Part shown: piece by piece, positions 50,703-59,943 of the stretch
How positions within the stretch are numbered: position 1 is the stretch's first letter
How the letters are laid out: each line of letters opens with the position of its first letter
Assembly: GCF_002428305.1 (NCBI RefSeq)
Contig: NZ_DIVJ01000048.1
Location: forward strand, 104,174 to 168,173
DNA: 64,000 nucleotides
Origin: Flavobacterium sp. UBA6135
Lineage (GTDB): Bacteria; Bacteroidota; Bacteroidia; Flavobacteriales; Flavobacteriaceae
Direction: 5' to 3'
The notes under the pieces: generated by a model
Databases searched by the model: none
What the model was told of the DNA's origin: nothing
What the model saw: the letters and a program-made list of their open reading frames with translations, nothing else
Made by a program: the position numbers and the translations under genes

Positions 50703-52028
50703 TTATTCGCCGTACATTTCTTTAACGAACTGTTCGTAAGAAACTTCTTTTGATTTAGTTTTTACTTTTTCTTTGAAAAGTTGCAACATTTTTTCACTCA
50801 TCACTTGTTCTGACAAACGACGGGCTTCATCTTGATTTGACAATACTCTAGCCACAATTCCATCAATATCTTCCTGAGTTGGATTCATTTGACCAAACTG
50901 AGCCATTTGTTTTTTAATTAATTCAGAAGTGAAAGCTTTTAAATCTTCAAAAGTGATTTGCAATTGATTTTCGGTCATAATCTTTCCTTCAATCAACTGA
51001 TAACGCAATCCTTTTTCTGATTTAGCAAACTCTTCTCTGGCTTGTTCTTCTGATAAGGGATTTTCGCCTGAATTTTGTAACCATTTAATCAAAAACTCTG
51101 ATGGCAAATCAAATTTTGTGCTTTCTAGTAAAAACTCGGTAACATCATTCAAAAATTTCTGATCTGCTTGTTGTACAAATTGCTTTTCGGCATCTTCTTT
51201 AATTTTTGCTTTTACTTCTTCAACAGAAGTTACAACACCTTCGCCAAATAATTTATCAAACAATTCTTGATTCAATTCTGCTTTTTCACTGGTTGTGATG
51301 CCTTCAATTTTTACATCAATAGCAACATCTAATCCGTGTACCAAATCATGGTCAACTTTCATATAATCCATGAGTTTGTGATCATCATCAAACAAACCTT
51401 TGGTTCCGATTGAAACTACATCACCCACTTTTTTACCAATAAATTTCTTTGCCGCTTTTTTGTCTTTAAAAACATCCAATGAAATGGATGTAGTATTGTT
51501 AATTCCATTCGCTTCATTGATGAATGTCACATTCAAATCGTCACCTTCTTCAACTGTTTCTTTAGAAATTAATTTTCCGTATTGTTTTTGAATACGTTCA
51601 ATTTGATCGTTCAACATTTTATCATCAGCTATGATGGTATAGCTTGTGATTGCGTTCTTTGCTGCAAGATCAACTGTAAATTGAGGTGCAAGTCCCAATT
51701 CAAAATCAAAATTGTAATTTTCAGTTTCCCAATCAAAATCTTGAGTCACTTTTGGAAGTGGATTTCCTAAAATATCCAATTTTTCTTCAACCAAATACGA
51801 ATTTAATTTCTCTTGTAAAATTTTGTTTACTTCTTCTAATAATACTGCTTTACCGTATTGTTTTTGAATCAAACTCATTGGCACAGTTCCTTTTCTAAAT
51901 CCGGGAATAGCGGCATTTTTGCGATAATCAGTCAAAACTTTTTGTACTTTATCTGCATAATCGGCTTTGGTAACCGGAACGGTTAACACAGCATTTAGGG
52001 CATCAACATTGGTTCTTGTAATATTCAT
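50703..52028 (-). CDS. tig: Trigger factor (ribosome-bound chaperone)
   Basis: A 441-residue chaperone that binds near the ribosomal exit tunnel. The N-terminal ribosome-binding domain carries the signature GFRKGTVPMS (about residues 43-52). The C-terminal arm and substrate-binding region are helical (LSNQDEARRLSEQVMSEK). The middle PPIase domain is strongly divergent, as in other Bacteroidota. The sequence ends MYGE. It is the first gene of tig-clpP-clpX, with a palindrome over its promoter. Confidence 0.93.
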   Translation of the reverse strand: MNITRTNVDALNAVLTVPVTKADYADKVQKVLTDYRKNAAIPGFRKGTVPMSLIQKQYGKAVLLEEVNKILQEKLNSYLVEEKLDILGNPLPKVTQDFDWETENYNFDFELGLAPQFTVDLAAKNAITSYTIIADDKMLNDQIERIQKQYGKLISKETVEEGDDLNVTFINEANGINNTTSISLDVFKDKKAAKKFIGKKVGDVVSIGTKGLFDDDHKLMDYMKVDHDLVHGLDVAIDVKIEGITTSEKAELNQELFDKLFGEGVVTSVEEVKAKIKEDAEKQFVQQADQKFLNDVTEFLLESTKFDLPSEFLIKWLQNSGENPLSEEQAREEFAKSEKGLRYQLIEGKIMTENQLQITFEDLKAFTSELIKKQMAQFGQMNPTQEDIDGIVARVLSNQDEARRLSEQVMSEKMLQLFKEKVKTKSKEVSYEQFVKEMYGE

Positions 52029-52052
52029 TGCTTCTATTATTATATACTAAAA

Positions 52053-52087
52053 TTGGGTTGCAAAAGTATAACTTTTTTGCAACCCAA
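52053..52087 (-). promoter_or_regulatory. tig promoter embedded in a long palindrome
   Basis: On the minus strand, TTG elements (52087-52085 and 52082-52080) precede TACTTTTG (52068-52061) by consensus spacing. The whole is a near-perfect palindrome: TTGGGTTGCAAAAGT on one arm, ATA loop, ACTTTTTTGCAACCCAA on the other. The -7 and -33 regions lie within the arms, making it a candidate operator or a transcript hairpin. Confidence 0.5.
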
Positions 52088-52133
52088 CCAAGTATAATGA
52101 ATTGAATTTTAGGACTTCAGAAATAAGACAAAT

Positions 52134-52481
52134 CTACCCCTTTTCTCCTCCGGTAAGATTATAAACAATTGACTGTGCAATAGATAAAACAATACTGAAA
52201 AGCATGGCATACCAAAAAGATGACACACTGAATCCTCCAACAATATAACCTGAAAATTGTATGATTAACGCATTAATTACCAAAAGGAAAAGTCCTAAAG
52301 TAAGAATGGTTATCGGTAATGTCAAAATCACTAAAATGGGTTTTATAAAAATATTTAATAACCCCAAAACAATAGCCACTAAAACCGCCGACATAAAATT
52401 TGCAACCGCAACTCCCGGTAAAATATGAGCCAAAAGTAAAACCAATGCAGCTGTTACGATAATTCTAATTATTAAATTCAT
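52134..52481 (-). CDS. Phage holin family IV-like membrane protein
   Basis: A 115-residue protein with four hydrophobic helices, fitting the 4-TMS 'phage holin, superfamily IV' family. These are common in bacterial chromosomes without any phage nearby. Conserved GLLNIFIKPILVILTLPITILTLG is visible in part (residues 40-63). No phage gene surrounds it, so it is probably a housekeeping membrane protein of unknown role. Confidence 0.82.
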   Translation of the reverse strand: MNLIIRIIVTAALVLLLAHILPGVAVANFMSAVLVAIVLGLLNIFIKPILVILTLPITILTLGLFLLVINALIIQFSGYIVGGFSVSSFWYAMLFSIVLSIAQSIVYNLTGGEKG

Positions 52482-52521
52482 ACGGTATGTTTTTTAATAT
52501 AAAAGTAAGAAAAAAATTGAA

Positions 52522-53283
52522 TTAACGAATAAATTCACTGACAATTTCAAAAAATGCTTTTGGGTTTTCTGCATGAAGCCAATGTCCAACGTTTGGAATA
52601 GTTTGAAATATTGCCATCGGGAAATGATTTCTGATGGACTCAAAATCTTCTTCCAAAATATACCTCGAAAGACCTCCTTTTATAAATAAAGTGGGCTTAT
52701 CAAATTTTTGATGTGCTTCAAGAGCTTTGCCAATTTCTTCAACTTTAGCCGTAAAAACTTTCAAATTAAATCGGAATGCCAATTGACCCGGGGTTTCCCA
52801 ATACAAACTCTTCATTAAAAACTGACGCGTTCCAAAATCAGGAATATAATTTTTAAGAATGTCTTCCACTTCATTTCTACTGGGTTGTTGCGAAAAATCA
52901 ACAGCATTTAAACCTTCCAAAATTTCTTGATGATGGGGTTTATAATATCGTGTGCCAATATCGGCAACAATTAATTTTTCAACCAATTCCGGATGAGTTG
53001 TTGCCAAATTCATCACCACCTTTCCACCCATAGAATGTCCTAAAAAAACAGCACTACTAATGTTCTTGTCTTTACAATAATCCAAAACATCATTTGCCAT
53101 GACTTCATAATTGAAATCCTCTGAATGAAAACTTCTGCCGTGATTTCTCAAATCCAGCATATGTGTTTCAAAACCAAGTTCGGCAAATTGAGTGCCCAAT
53201 GTTTTCCAATTATCAGACATGCCTAAAAAACCATGAAGTATGACCAACGGCTTACCTTCGCCTTCAATTTTTGAATACAACAT
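52522..53283 (-). CDS. Alpha/beta hydrolase (YbfF-like esterase)
   Basis: A 253-residue alpha/beta hydrolase. The oxyanion motif HGFLGMSDNW is at about residues 17-26, DLRNHGRS follows, and the nucleophile elbow is FLGHSMGGKVV (Ser at about 94). The catalytic His lies near the C-terminus in NVGHWLHAENP, with an Asp earlier in the usual place. It resembles the YbfF acyl-CoA esterases and lacks a signal peptide, so it should be cytoplasmic. It lies 11 bases downstream of pdxJ on the same strand. Confidence 0.9.
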   Translation of the reverse strand: MLYSKIEGEGKPLVILHGFLGMSDNWKTLGTQFAELGFETHMLDLRNHGRSFHSEDFNYEVMANDVLDYCKDKNISSAVFLGHSMGGKVVMNLATTHPELVEKLIVADIGTRYYKPHHQEILEGLNAVDFSQQPSRNEVEDILKNYIPDFGTRQFLMKSLYWETPGQLAFRFNLKVFTAKVEEIGKALEAHQKFDKPTLFIKGGLSRYILEEDFESIRNHFPMAIFQTIPNVGHWLHAENPKAFFEIVSEFIR

Positions 53284-53294
53284 AAAATTGTTAT

Positions 53295-54008
53295 TTATTT
53301 TAATTTATGCAAATACATATTCACCACATTTTCAATCCCTAAATAAAGGGACTCACAAATTAAAGCATGTCCGATTGAAACCTCCAATAAATTCGGAATA
53401 TGCTCTTTAAAAAACTTGATGTTTTCCAAACTCAAATCATGACCCGCATTAATTCCTAAACCCAATTGATTGGATAAATTTGCCGCTTCAACATAAGGTT
53501 GAATTCCGTTTGTATTTCCCAAACCATACTGATGTGCAAAACTTTCCGTATACAACTCAATTCGGTCAGTTCCTGTAGCTTTTGCCCCTTCAATCATGGC
53601 TAAAACCGGATCAACAAAAATGGAGGTTCGAATCGAATTTCGTTTAAATTCGGCAATAACTTCGGTTAAAAAGGATTGATTTTTTATCGTATCCCATCCC
53701 GCATTAGATGTTAATGCATCATCAGCATCAGGAACCAATGTTACTTGTGTTGGCTTGGTTTCTAAAACTAAATCAATAAATTTTTGAACCGGATTACCTT
53801 CAATATTAAATTCGGTATAAACCAAAGATTTCAAATCTCTGGCATCCTGATAACGAATATGTCTTTCGTCGGGTCGCGGATGAATAGTCACACCATGAGC
53901 TCCAAATTTTTGCACATCAATAGCCACTTGTGTCACACTGGGAACATTTCCACCACGAGAATTTCGTAAGGTTGCAATTTTATTAATATTTACACTTAAC
54001 TTTGTCAT
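53295..54008 (-). CDS. pdxJ: Pyridoxine 5'-phosphate synthase
   Basis: Makes pyridoxine 5'-phosphate from 1-deoxyxylulose 5-phosphate and 3-amino-2-oxopropyl phosphate, the last step of the DXP-dependent B6 pathway. From the ATG at 54008 it has 237 residues, the usual length. The start LSVNINKIATLRNSRGG and the catalytic regions HPRPDERHIRYQDARDL, TLVPDADDALTSNAGWD and GINAGHDLSLENI are typical of the TIM-barrel family. The frame is open further upstream (54056), but that extension is not family-like. Confidence 0.95.
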   Translation of the reverse strand: MTKLSVNINKIATLRNSRGGNVPSVTQVAIDVQKFGAHGVTIHPRPDERHIRYQDARDLKSLVYTEFNIEGNPVQKFIDLVLETKPTQVTLVPDADDALTSNAGWDTIKNQSFLTEVIAEFKRNSIRTSIFVDPVLAMIEGAKATGTDRIELYTESFAHQYGLGNTNGIQPYVEAANLSNQLGLGINAGHDLSLENIKFFKEHIPNLLEVSIGHALICESLYLGIENVVNMYLHKLK

Positions 54009-54116
54009 TATATTTATTTTAAACCATTTCTTTAGTAACTGATTGCAAAAATACAAACTAAAACAAGCCCAGATATGCTATTTTTTGATTATTTTGCAAC
54101 GAAAATTTACAAGTAA

Positions 54117-54776
54117 ATGCTAGACATCACCAATTATATTATTAACGACTTCAAACCTTTCGAAGGAAATGAAACCATTGATTCGGTTCAGAATTTTTTT
54201 TCAGACATGACCTATTCGCATTTTCCGGTTGTTTCCGAAGGCATTTATATTGGATGTGTTGCAGCTGACGATGTGGTTACTTTTGACAACAACAAAACCA
54301 TATTGGATTATCGCTACACTTTAGAAGGTTTTTTTGCAAGAACCCAAATGATATGGTTGGATGTTTTGGAAGTATTTGCTCAAAATCACGCTAATATTGT
54401 TCCGGTTTTGGATGAATCAAATGCATACATCGGTTATTATGAATTAAATGACATCATCCAATTTTTTCATGAAACCCCATTCATGAATGAACAAGGCGGA
54501 ATCATAATTGTTAGAAAGCCAACAAAAGATTTTTCAATGAGTCAAGTGGCTCAAATTGTGGAAACTAATAACGGTAAAATTTTAGGTATGTTTTTATCGG
54601 AAGCAACCCAAGATAGTGTCCAAATTACAATAAAAACTACTCTGGGAAGTTTAAATGAAATCATCCAAACTTTCAGACGCTATGCTTATGAAATAGTTTC
54701 AGATCACCAAGAAGATTTTTACATTCAAAACTTAAAAGATCGTTCCGATTATCTTGACAAATATCTAAACATCTAA
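54117..54776 (+). CDS. CBS-domain protein with C-terminal ACT-like region
   Basis: A 219-residue cytoplasmic protein. Two CBS motifs span about residues 1-135 (FSDMTYSHFPVVSEGIYIGCV and IVPVLDESNAYIGYYELNDI). The remaining part (GGIIIVRKPTKDFSMSQVAQIVETNNGKIL) looks like an ACT-type domain. Such proteins bind adenosyl nucleotides and act as sensors. No partner enzyme domain is fused. It is three bases before nadK, which hints at an adenylate- or NAD-linked role, though that is inference. Confidence 0.88.
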   Translation: MLDITNYIINDFKPFEGNETIDSVQNFFSDMTYSHFPVVSEGIYIGCVAADDVVTFDNNKTILDYRYTLEGFFARTQMIWLDVLEVFAQNHANIVPVLDESNAYIGYYELNDIIQFFHETPFMNEQGGIIIVRKPTKDFSMSQVAQIVETNNGKILGMFLSEATQDSVQITIKTTLGSLNEIIQTFRRYAYEIVSDHQEDFYIQNLKDRSDYLDKYLNI

Positions 54777-54779
54777 CTT

Positions 54780-55664
54780 ATGAAATTTGCCATTTACGGT
54801 CAGTATTACCAAAATGACACACGTCCGATTATTCGTGATATTTTTGTTTTTTTAAATAAAAACGAGGTGGAATTGGTTATAGAAACGGAGTTTTTAAAGA
54901 TTTTACACCAAGAAGGAATTTTAAAAAAGGAATACAAAACATTTTCTACTCCGGCTGATTTGGATTCTAGTTTTGACATGTTGTTGAGCATTGGTGGAGA
55001 CGGTTCCATTTTAAGAGCCATTACTTTTGTTAGACAAACAGGGATTCCAATTTTAGGAGTAAATGCCGGAAGATTAGGGTTTTTGGCTAAAGTTCAAAAA
55101 GAAAATATTGAAGATTTTATGCAACTTGTTTTGGATAAAAACTACACACTTTCAAGAAGAACGTTGGTTAGTTTAGAAACCAATCCAAAAAATAACAGCA
55201 TCAAGGAAATTAATTTTGCATTGAATGAAATTTCAATTAGCAGAAAAGACACCACGTCAATGATTACGCTTGAAACCTACTTAAATGGTGAATTTCTTAC
55301 TTCCTATTGGGCTGACGGTTTGATAATTTCAACTCCAACCGGTTCAACAGGTTATTCTTTGAGTTGCGGTGGCCCTGTTCTAACCCCTGATGTTAAAAGT
55401 TTGGTGATTACTCCAATTGCTCCTCACAACTTAAATGCAAGGCCATTGGTTATTCCTGACAAAACGGAAATTAAGATAAAAGTTTCGGGTAGAGAAGCAA
55501 ATTATTTAGTTTCTCTTGACAGTAGAATCGCAACGTTATCCAACAATACCATTTTAACCATAAAAAAAACACCTTTCAAAATAAACATGGTTGAAATTGA
55601 AAATGAAACGTTTCTTAAAACGCTTAGAAACAAACTTCTTTGGGGTGAAGACAAGCGAAATTAA
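54780..55664 (+). CDS. nadK: NAD kinase
   Basis: Phosphorylates NAD+ to NADP+. The 294-residue chain carries the family motifs: LSIGGDGSILRAI with the GGDG phosphate-binding turn, NAGRLGFLAK, ALNEISISRKDT, the SPTGSTGYSLSCGGP-like segment (here TPTGSTGYSLSCGGP), and DSRIATL near the C-terminus. The length is normal. It starts three bases after the CBS gene. Confidence 0.96.
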   Translation: MKFAIYGQYYQNDTRPIIRDIFVFLNKNEVELVIETEFLKILHQEGILKKEYKTFSTPADLDSSFDMLLSIGGDGSILRAITFVRQTGIPILGVNAGRLGFLAKVQKENIEDFMQLVLDKNYTLSRRTLVSLETNPKNNSIKEINFALNEISISRKDTTSMITLETYLNGEFLTSYWADGLIISTPTGSTGYSLSCGGPVLTPDVKSLVITPIAPHNLNARPLVIPDKTEIKIKVSGREANYLVSLDSRIATLSNNTILTIKKTPFKINMVEIENETFLKTLRNKLLWGEDKRN

Positions 55665-55781
55665 ACCTCAATTTCAGCTTCTTTTACAAACTGATATACT
55701 ACTATCCTATATATTTCGTTTTTTTTGAATATAAATATGTGATTTATACCAATTATTTAGCTGTTAACTTCTCATAATTGT

Positions 55782-55789
55782 TATATTTG
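55782..55789 (+). promoter_or_regulatory. Probable -7 box of the porG-like gene
   Basis: TATATTTG followed by C, 19 bases before the ATG at 55808. It supports that start over the upstream in-frame start at 55778. Confidence 0.45.
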
Positions 55790-55807
55790 CACGCTATTTC
55801 AAAAGCA

Positions 55808-56491
55808 ATGAATAGAGTACTGATTTTGATTATCTTTTTGGCATTTGGGCTTTCATCTAAAGCTCAAATTAATGAAGTCGGCATTTTTGCAGGCGGTTCA
55901 AACTATATCGGTGATATAGGAAAAACCAACTTTGTTAATCCAAATCAAGTGGCGTTAGGTTTAATCTATAAATGGAACCGAAGTACCAGGCATTCCTATA
56001 GATTTAGCTTTACTCACGCTAAAATAGCAGCAGACGATGCGGATTCTAAGGCTTCGGGCAGAAATGAAAGAGGTTATTCGTTTAAAAATACAATTAATGA
56101 GATATCTGCCGGATTTGAATTTAATTTTTTTGATTTTGATTTGCATCATTTCAAACCGCAAACAACGCCCTATGTTGCTACCGGAATAAACTATTACAGT
56201 TATAATGAATTGTATTTTTTTGATGGCATTGTTAGAGAAGACGAAAAAGAAAGAGGCTTTTCAATTCCTATTATCTTAGGAATTAAAAGTAGAATAAATA
56301 ATGATTTTGTAATTGGCATAGAAGCAGGGGTTCGTTACACATTTACAGATAACTTAGACGGCAGCAATCCGCAAAATAAGAACTATACCAATTTAAAATT
56401 TGGAAATTTAAATAGTAATGACTGGTATGTCTTTTCAGGCATAACACTAACTTATACTTTTGGTGAAAACCCATGTTTTTGCCCTAATTAA
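55808..56491 (+). CDS. PorG-like outer membrane beta-barrel protein (DUF6089)
   Basis: About 227 residues from the ATG at 55808. The signal peptide ends SSKAQ. It is an 8-stranded-type barrel: EVGIFAGGSNYIGDIG, FTHAKIAADDADSK, FKPQTTPYVATGINYY, and a C-terminal GITLTYTF followed by a short tail with CFCPN. The family corresponds to PorG of the type IX secretion system, which couples the PorK/PorN ring to the outer membrane. Gene order also matches P. gingivalis, where porG precedes uppS, the Omp85 gene and two ompH genes. It starts three bases before uppS. Confidence 0.8.
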   Translation: MNRVLILIIFLAFGLSSKAQINEVGIFAGGSNYIGDIGKTNFVNPNQVALGLIYKWNRSTRHSYRFSFTHAKIAADDADSKASGRNERGYSFKNTINEISAGFEFNFFDFDLHHFKPQTTPYVATGINYYSYNELYFFDGIVREDEKERGFSIPIILGIKSRINNDFVIGIEAGVRYTFTDNLDGSNPQNKNYTNLKFGNLNSNDWYVFSGITLTYTFGENPCFCPN

Positions 56492-56494
56492 TAA

Positions 56495-57238
56495 ATGAGC
56501 TTAGAAAATTCTATAGTAAAAGACAAACTGCCAAAACACGTAGCCATAATTATGGATGGCAACGGACGTTGGGCTAAACAAAAAGGGATGCTTCGCGTTT
56601 TTGGTCATGAAAACGGAACTAAAGCCGTTAGACAAGTGGTTGAGGCTGCCGCTAAACTAGGAATTGAAAACCTAACGCTCTATGCTTTTTCTACAGAAAA
56701 TTGGAACAGACCAAAAGTAGAAGTCGATACTTTAATGAATTTATTGATTAATTCATTAAAAAAAGAACTTCCAACTTTAGTAAAAAACAATATAAAATTA
56801 AATTCCATTGGAAAAATCAACTTACTTCCAACCGGTGCTCAAAGAGAACTTTTAGAAGTAATTAACAAAACTAAAGAAAATACAGCAATGACCTTAACCT
56901 TAGCATTGAGCTATGGCTCAAGAGAAGAGTTGGTATCAACAGTTAAAGACATTGCTCTTAAAGTTAAAAATAATATAATTTCTTTAGAAAGTATTGACGA
57001 ATCAATTATAAATCAACATCTTTACACGCACAATTTACCTGATGTAGATTTGCTTATCAGAACCAGTGGCGAACACAGAATAAGCAATTTTTTATTATGG
57101 CAAATTGCCTACGCGGAACTCTATTTTGTTGAAGTATTATGGCCTGATTTTTTAGAAGAAGATTTTTATAAAGCCATTTTAAGTTATCAGAATAGAGAAA
57201 GAAGATTTGGAAAAACAAGTGAACAAATTAAACAATAA
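56495..57238 (+). CDS. uppS: Isoprenyl transferase (undecaprenyl diphosphate synthase)
   Basis: Makes the C55 carrier lipid for peptidoglycan and O-antigen by adding isopentenyl units to farnesyl diphosphate. The 247-residue chain contains the catalytic IIMDGNGRWAKQKG (Asp), YAFSTENWNRP, and RTSGEHRISNFLLWQIAYAELYF, all diagnostic of the cis-prenyltransferase family. It lies three bases after the porG-like gene and overlaps the likely start region of bamA. Confidence 0.96.
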   Translation: MSLENSIVKDKLPKHVAIIMDGNGRWAKQKGMLRVFGHENGTKAVRQVVEAAAKLGIENLTLYAFSTENWNRPKVEVDTLMNLLINSLKKELPTLVKNNIKLNSIGKINLLPTGAQRELLEVINKTKENTAMTLTLALSYGSREELVSTVKDIALKVKNNIISLESIDESIINQHLYTHNLPDVDLLIRTSGEHRISNFLLWQIAYAELYFVEVLWPDFLEEDFYKAILSYQNRERRFGKTSEQIKQ

Positions 57239-59903
57239 ATTAGTGATTTTAGATAAATTTAATACATCCCTACTCCTACTACTGTTTAGTAGTATTTTTT
57301 TGGGAACTTTACAAGCACAAAACGATTATGAAAGAGGCTCACAATACGTTTTGGGAGACATTGAAGTAACCGGAAACTTAAGCTTCAACAAACAAACTAT
57401 TATCACTTTTGCCGGGCTTGAAAAAGGACAACGCATTGTTGTTCCTGGAGAAGAACTAAGTAACGCCATAAAAAAATTGGGTAAATTGGGTCTTTTTGGG
57501 GATATCGATTTATACATGACAGAAGTTAGAGGAGATACTATTTTCATGGAACTTGAAATCAATGAACTTCCAAAATTGAGTGAAGTTAAAGTTCAAGGAC
57601 TTAAGAAGTCAAAAACAGAAACCATAATTAAAGAAACCAAACTTACAAAAGGAGCTGTTGTCAATGAAAACTTCATTACAAACACAAGAAACTTTATAGA
57701 AAATAAGTACAAAAAAGACGGGTTTTACAATACCAAAGTTGCCATTAACACCATTCCTGACACAACAAGTGGCAATCAGGTAAAAATGGTTGTTAATGTA
57801 GACAAAGGCAAAAAAATAAAAGTCAAACAAATTTTAGTTGACGGCAATTCTAAACTTTCAGATGGAAAAATTAGAAAAGCAATGAAGAACACTAAGGTTC
57901 AATTTCCTGGAAGATTTTGGAAGGGTTCAAAATTCATAAAAGACAAATACAAAGAAGACTTAGTTAGCATCGTTTCTAAATACAAAGAAAAAGGATATCG
58001 TGATGCACGAGTAGTTTCTGATAGTGTTTCTTTTGATTCTAAAAACAATACAGTTACCATCAATTTAAAAGTGGAAGAAGGAAATCAATATTATTTTGGA
58101 AATATTAAATTTTTAGGAAATACTATTTATTCTGACGAAAACCTTGCTCGGTTAGTAGGTATCCAAAAAGGCGACATCTATAATGGTGTTCTTTTGGAAA
58201 AAAGAATTGCAGACAAAACAAGACCTGACGCATACGACATCACCAACCTTTATCAAAACAACGGCTATCTATTCTCAACTATCAACACGGTTGAAGTTAG
58301 CACTAAAAATGATACCATTGATTTTGAAATAAGAATCATGGAAGGGCCTTTGGCTTATTTCAACAAAATTACAGTGGTTGGAAACGACAAAACCAATGAT
58401 AAAGTAATTTATAGAGAACTTAGAACCAAACCGGGTCAAAAATACAGTAAAGACGATTTAGTAAGAACAATTCGTGAGATTGGCCAATTAGGTTTTTTTG
58501 ACCCTGAATCAATCGAACCAAAATTCAAAAATGTTGATGCAGCAGCAGGTACAGTTGATATTGAATACAACTTGGTTGAAAAAGGAGCCAGTCAAATAGA
58601 ACTACAAGGTGGTTATGGTGCAGGAGGATTCATTGGAACGTTAGGATTATCTTTTAACAACTTCTCTCTCGGAAATATTTTTAATAAAAAAGCATACAAA
58701 CCACTACCAATGGGTGATGGTCAAAAAATGGCACTTCGCCTCCAAGCAAGTAACTTTTTTCAAATTTATAGTTTGACTTTTACTGAGCCTTGGTTTGGCA
58801 ACAAAAGACCTATTCAGTTAAGCACTTCTATCTCTCATAGTAAACAATTTTTAAACAATTTTGCAACTCGTAACGTAGATAGATCAAGAAGTTTTGACAT
58901 CACTTCTTTAAGTTTTGGTATTGCTAAAAAACTTTCTGTTCCAGATGATTATTTTATTTTGTCTCAATCCTTGAGTTTTCAATATTATGATTTGAACAAT
59001 TACAATACAGGATTGTTTACATTCGGAAATGGTTCATCTAGAAACCTTGCATACACTGTCGGATTAAGCAGAATTAGCAAAGGTGTTAATCCTATTTTTC
59101 CAATTTATGGATCTGAATTTAGCATTAGCGGTAAATTTACACCTCCTTATTCTCTATTGAATGGAGTTGACTATGCAGACTTACCTAATCAAGAAGCATA
59201 TAAATACAAACATTCCGGAAGTTCTTATTTTGATAGTAATGGAAATTTTGTTCAAGCTGGTGATTATGTAGATGCATTACCTACACAAACTTCTATTGGA
59301 AATCGTGTAGAAAATTATCAAGATGCCGCTGCTGATCCAGGTAAAGTAGACCAAGAAAAATTCAATTGGTTAGAATTTTATAAAATTAAATTTAAAGCAG
59401 ATTGGTATACACGATTAGCAGGAACACCACAAAAAGCACTAGTACTTCGTTCCAATACTGAATTTGGTTTCTTAGGAGCTTATAACAATGATAGAGGCTT
59501 AGTGCCGTTTGAACGCTTCTTCTTAGGCGGTGATGGCTTAGCCAACTTTGCTTTAGACGGAAGAGAAATTATTCAATTAAGAGGTTATCCAAATCAATCA
59601 TTATCAAATATTGATGGCGGAACCATTTATAATAAATTTTCATTGGAATTAAGGTACCCAATCACACTTAAATCGGCTGCATCAATCTATGTATTGTCAT
59701 TTTTGGAAGCCGGTGCCTCTTATACCGATTTTAAAAACTACAACCCATTCATATTAAATCGTTCTGCAGGTTTTGGTTTAAGAGTTTTCATGCCTGCCTT
59801 TGGTTTATTAGGAATTGACTTTGGTCATGGATTTGATGCCCTACCGGGTCAAACACAAAAAAATGGATGGGAAACACATTTTATTATCGGACAACAATTT
59901 TAA
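57219..59903 (+). CDS. bamA: Outer membrane protein assembly factor BamA (Omp85)
   Basis: The core of the BAM complex, inserting beta-barrel proteins in the outer membrane. About 894 residues. A signal peptide ends GTLQAQ. It is followed by about five POTRA domains (e.g. GDIEVTGNLSFNKQTII, VKVQGLKKSKTETII, KVKQILVDGNSKLSDGKI). The C-terminal 16-stranded barrel holds FERFFLGGDGLANF and the R-G-Y/F motif (IQLRGYPNQS), ending in a terminal Phe. No ATG precedes the signal peptide. GTG 57219, TTG 57207 or GTG 57243 are possible starts, each overlapping or following the uppS stop closely. Confidence 0.95.
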   Translation: MNKLNNKLVILDKFNTSLLLLLFSSIFLGTLQAQNDYERGSQYVLGDIEVTGNLSFNKQTIITFAGLEKGQRIVVPGEELSNAIKKLGKLGLFGDIDLYMTEVRGDTIFMELEINELPKLSEVKVQGLKKSKTETIIKETKLTKGAVVNENFITNTRNFIENKYKKDGFYNTKVAINTIPDTTSGNQVKMVVNVDKGKKIKVKQILVDGNSKLSDGKIRKAMKNTKVQFPGRFWKGSKFIKDKYKEDLVSIVSKYKEKGYRDARVVSDSVSFDSKNNTVTINLKVEEGNQYYFGNIKFLGNTIYSDENLARLVGIQKGDIYNGVLLEKRIADKTRPDAYDITNLYQNNGYLFSTINTVEVSTKNDTIDFEIRIMEGPLAYFNKITVVGNDKTNDKVIYRELRTKPGQKYSKDDLVRTIREIGQLGFFDPESIEPKFKNVDAAAGTVDIEYNLVEKGASQIELQGGYGAGGFIGTLGLSFNNFSLGNIFNKKAYKPLPMGDGQKMALRLQASNFFQIYSLTFTEPWFGNKRPIQLSTSISHSKQFLNNFATRNVDRSRSFDITSLSFGIAKKLSVPDDYFILSQSLSFQYYDLNNYNTGLFTFGNGSSRNLAYTVGLSRISKGVNPIFPIYGSEFSISGKFTPPYSLLNGVDYADLPNQEAYKYKHSGSSYFDSNGNFVQAGDYVDALPTQTSIGNRVENYQDAAADPGKVDQEKFNWLEFYKIKFKADWYTRLAGTPQKALVLRSNTEFGFLGAYNNDRGLVPFERFFLGGDGLANFALDGREIIQLRGYPNQSLSNIDGGTIYNKFSLELRYPITLKSAASIYVLSFLEAGASYTDFKNYNPFILNRSAGFGLRVFMPAFGLLGIDFGHGFDALPGQTQKNGWETHFIIGQQF

Positions 59904-59943
59904 TTATTATTTTAAGTTATATTTGACATGTAATTTAAAGAAT

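Noticed and set aside
52134..52481. Prophage remnant because of a holin-like gene
   Set aside because: No lysin, integrase or structural phage gene nearby; this 4-TMS family is common as a chromosomal gene.
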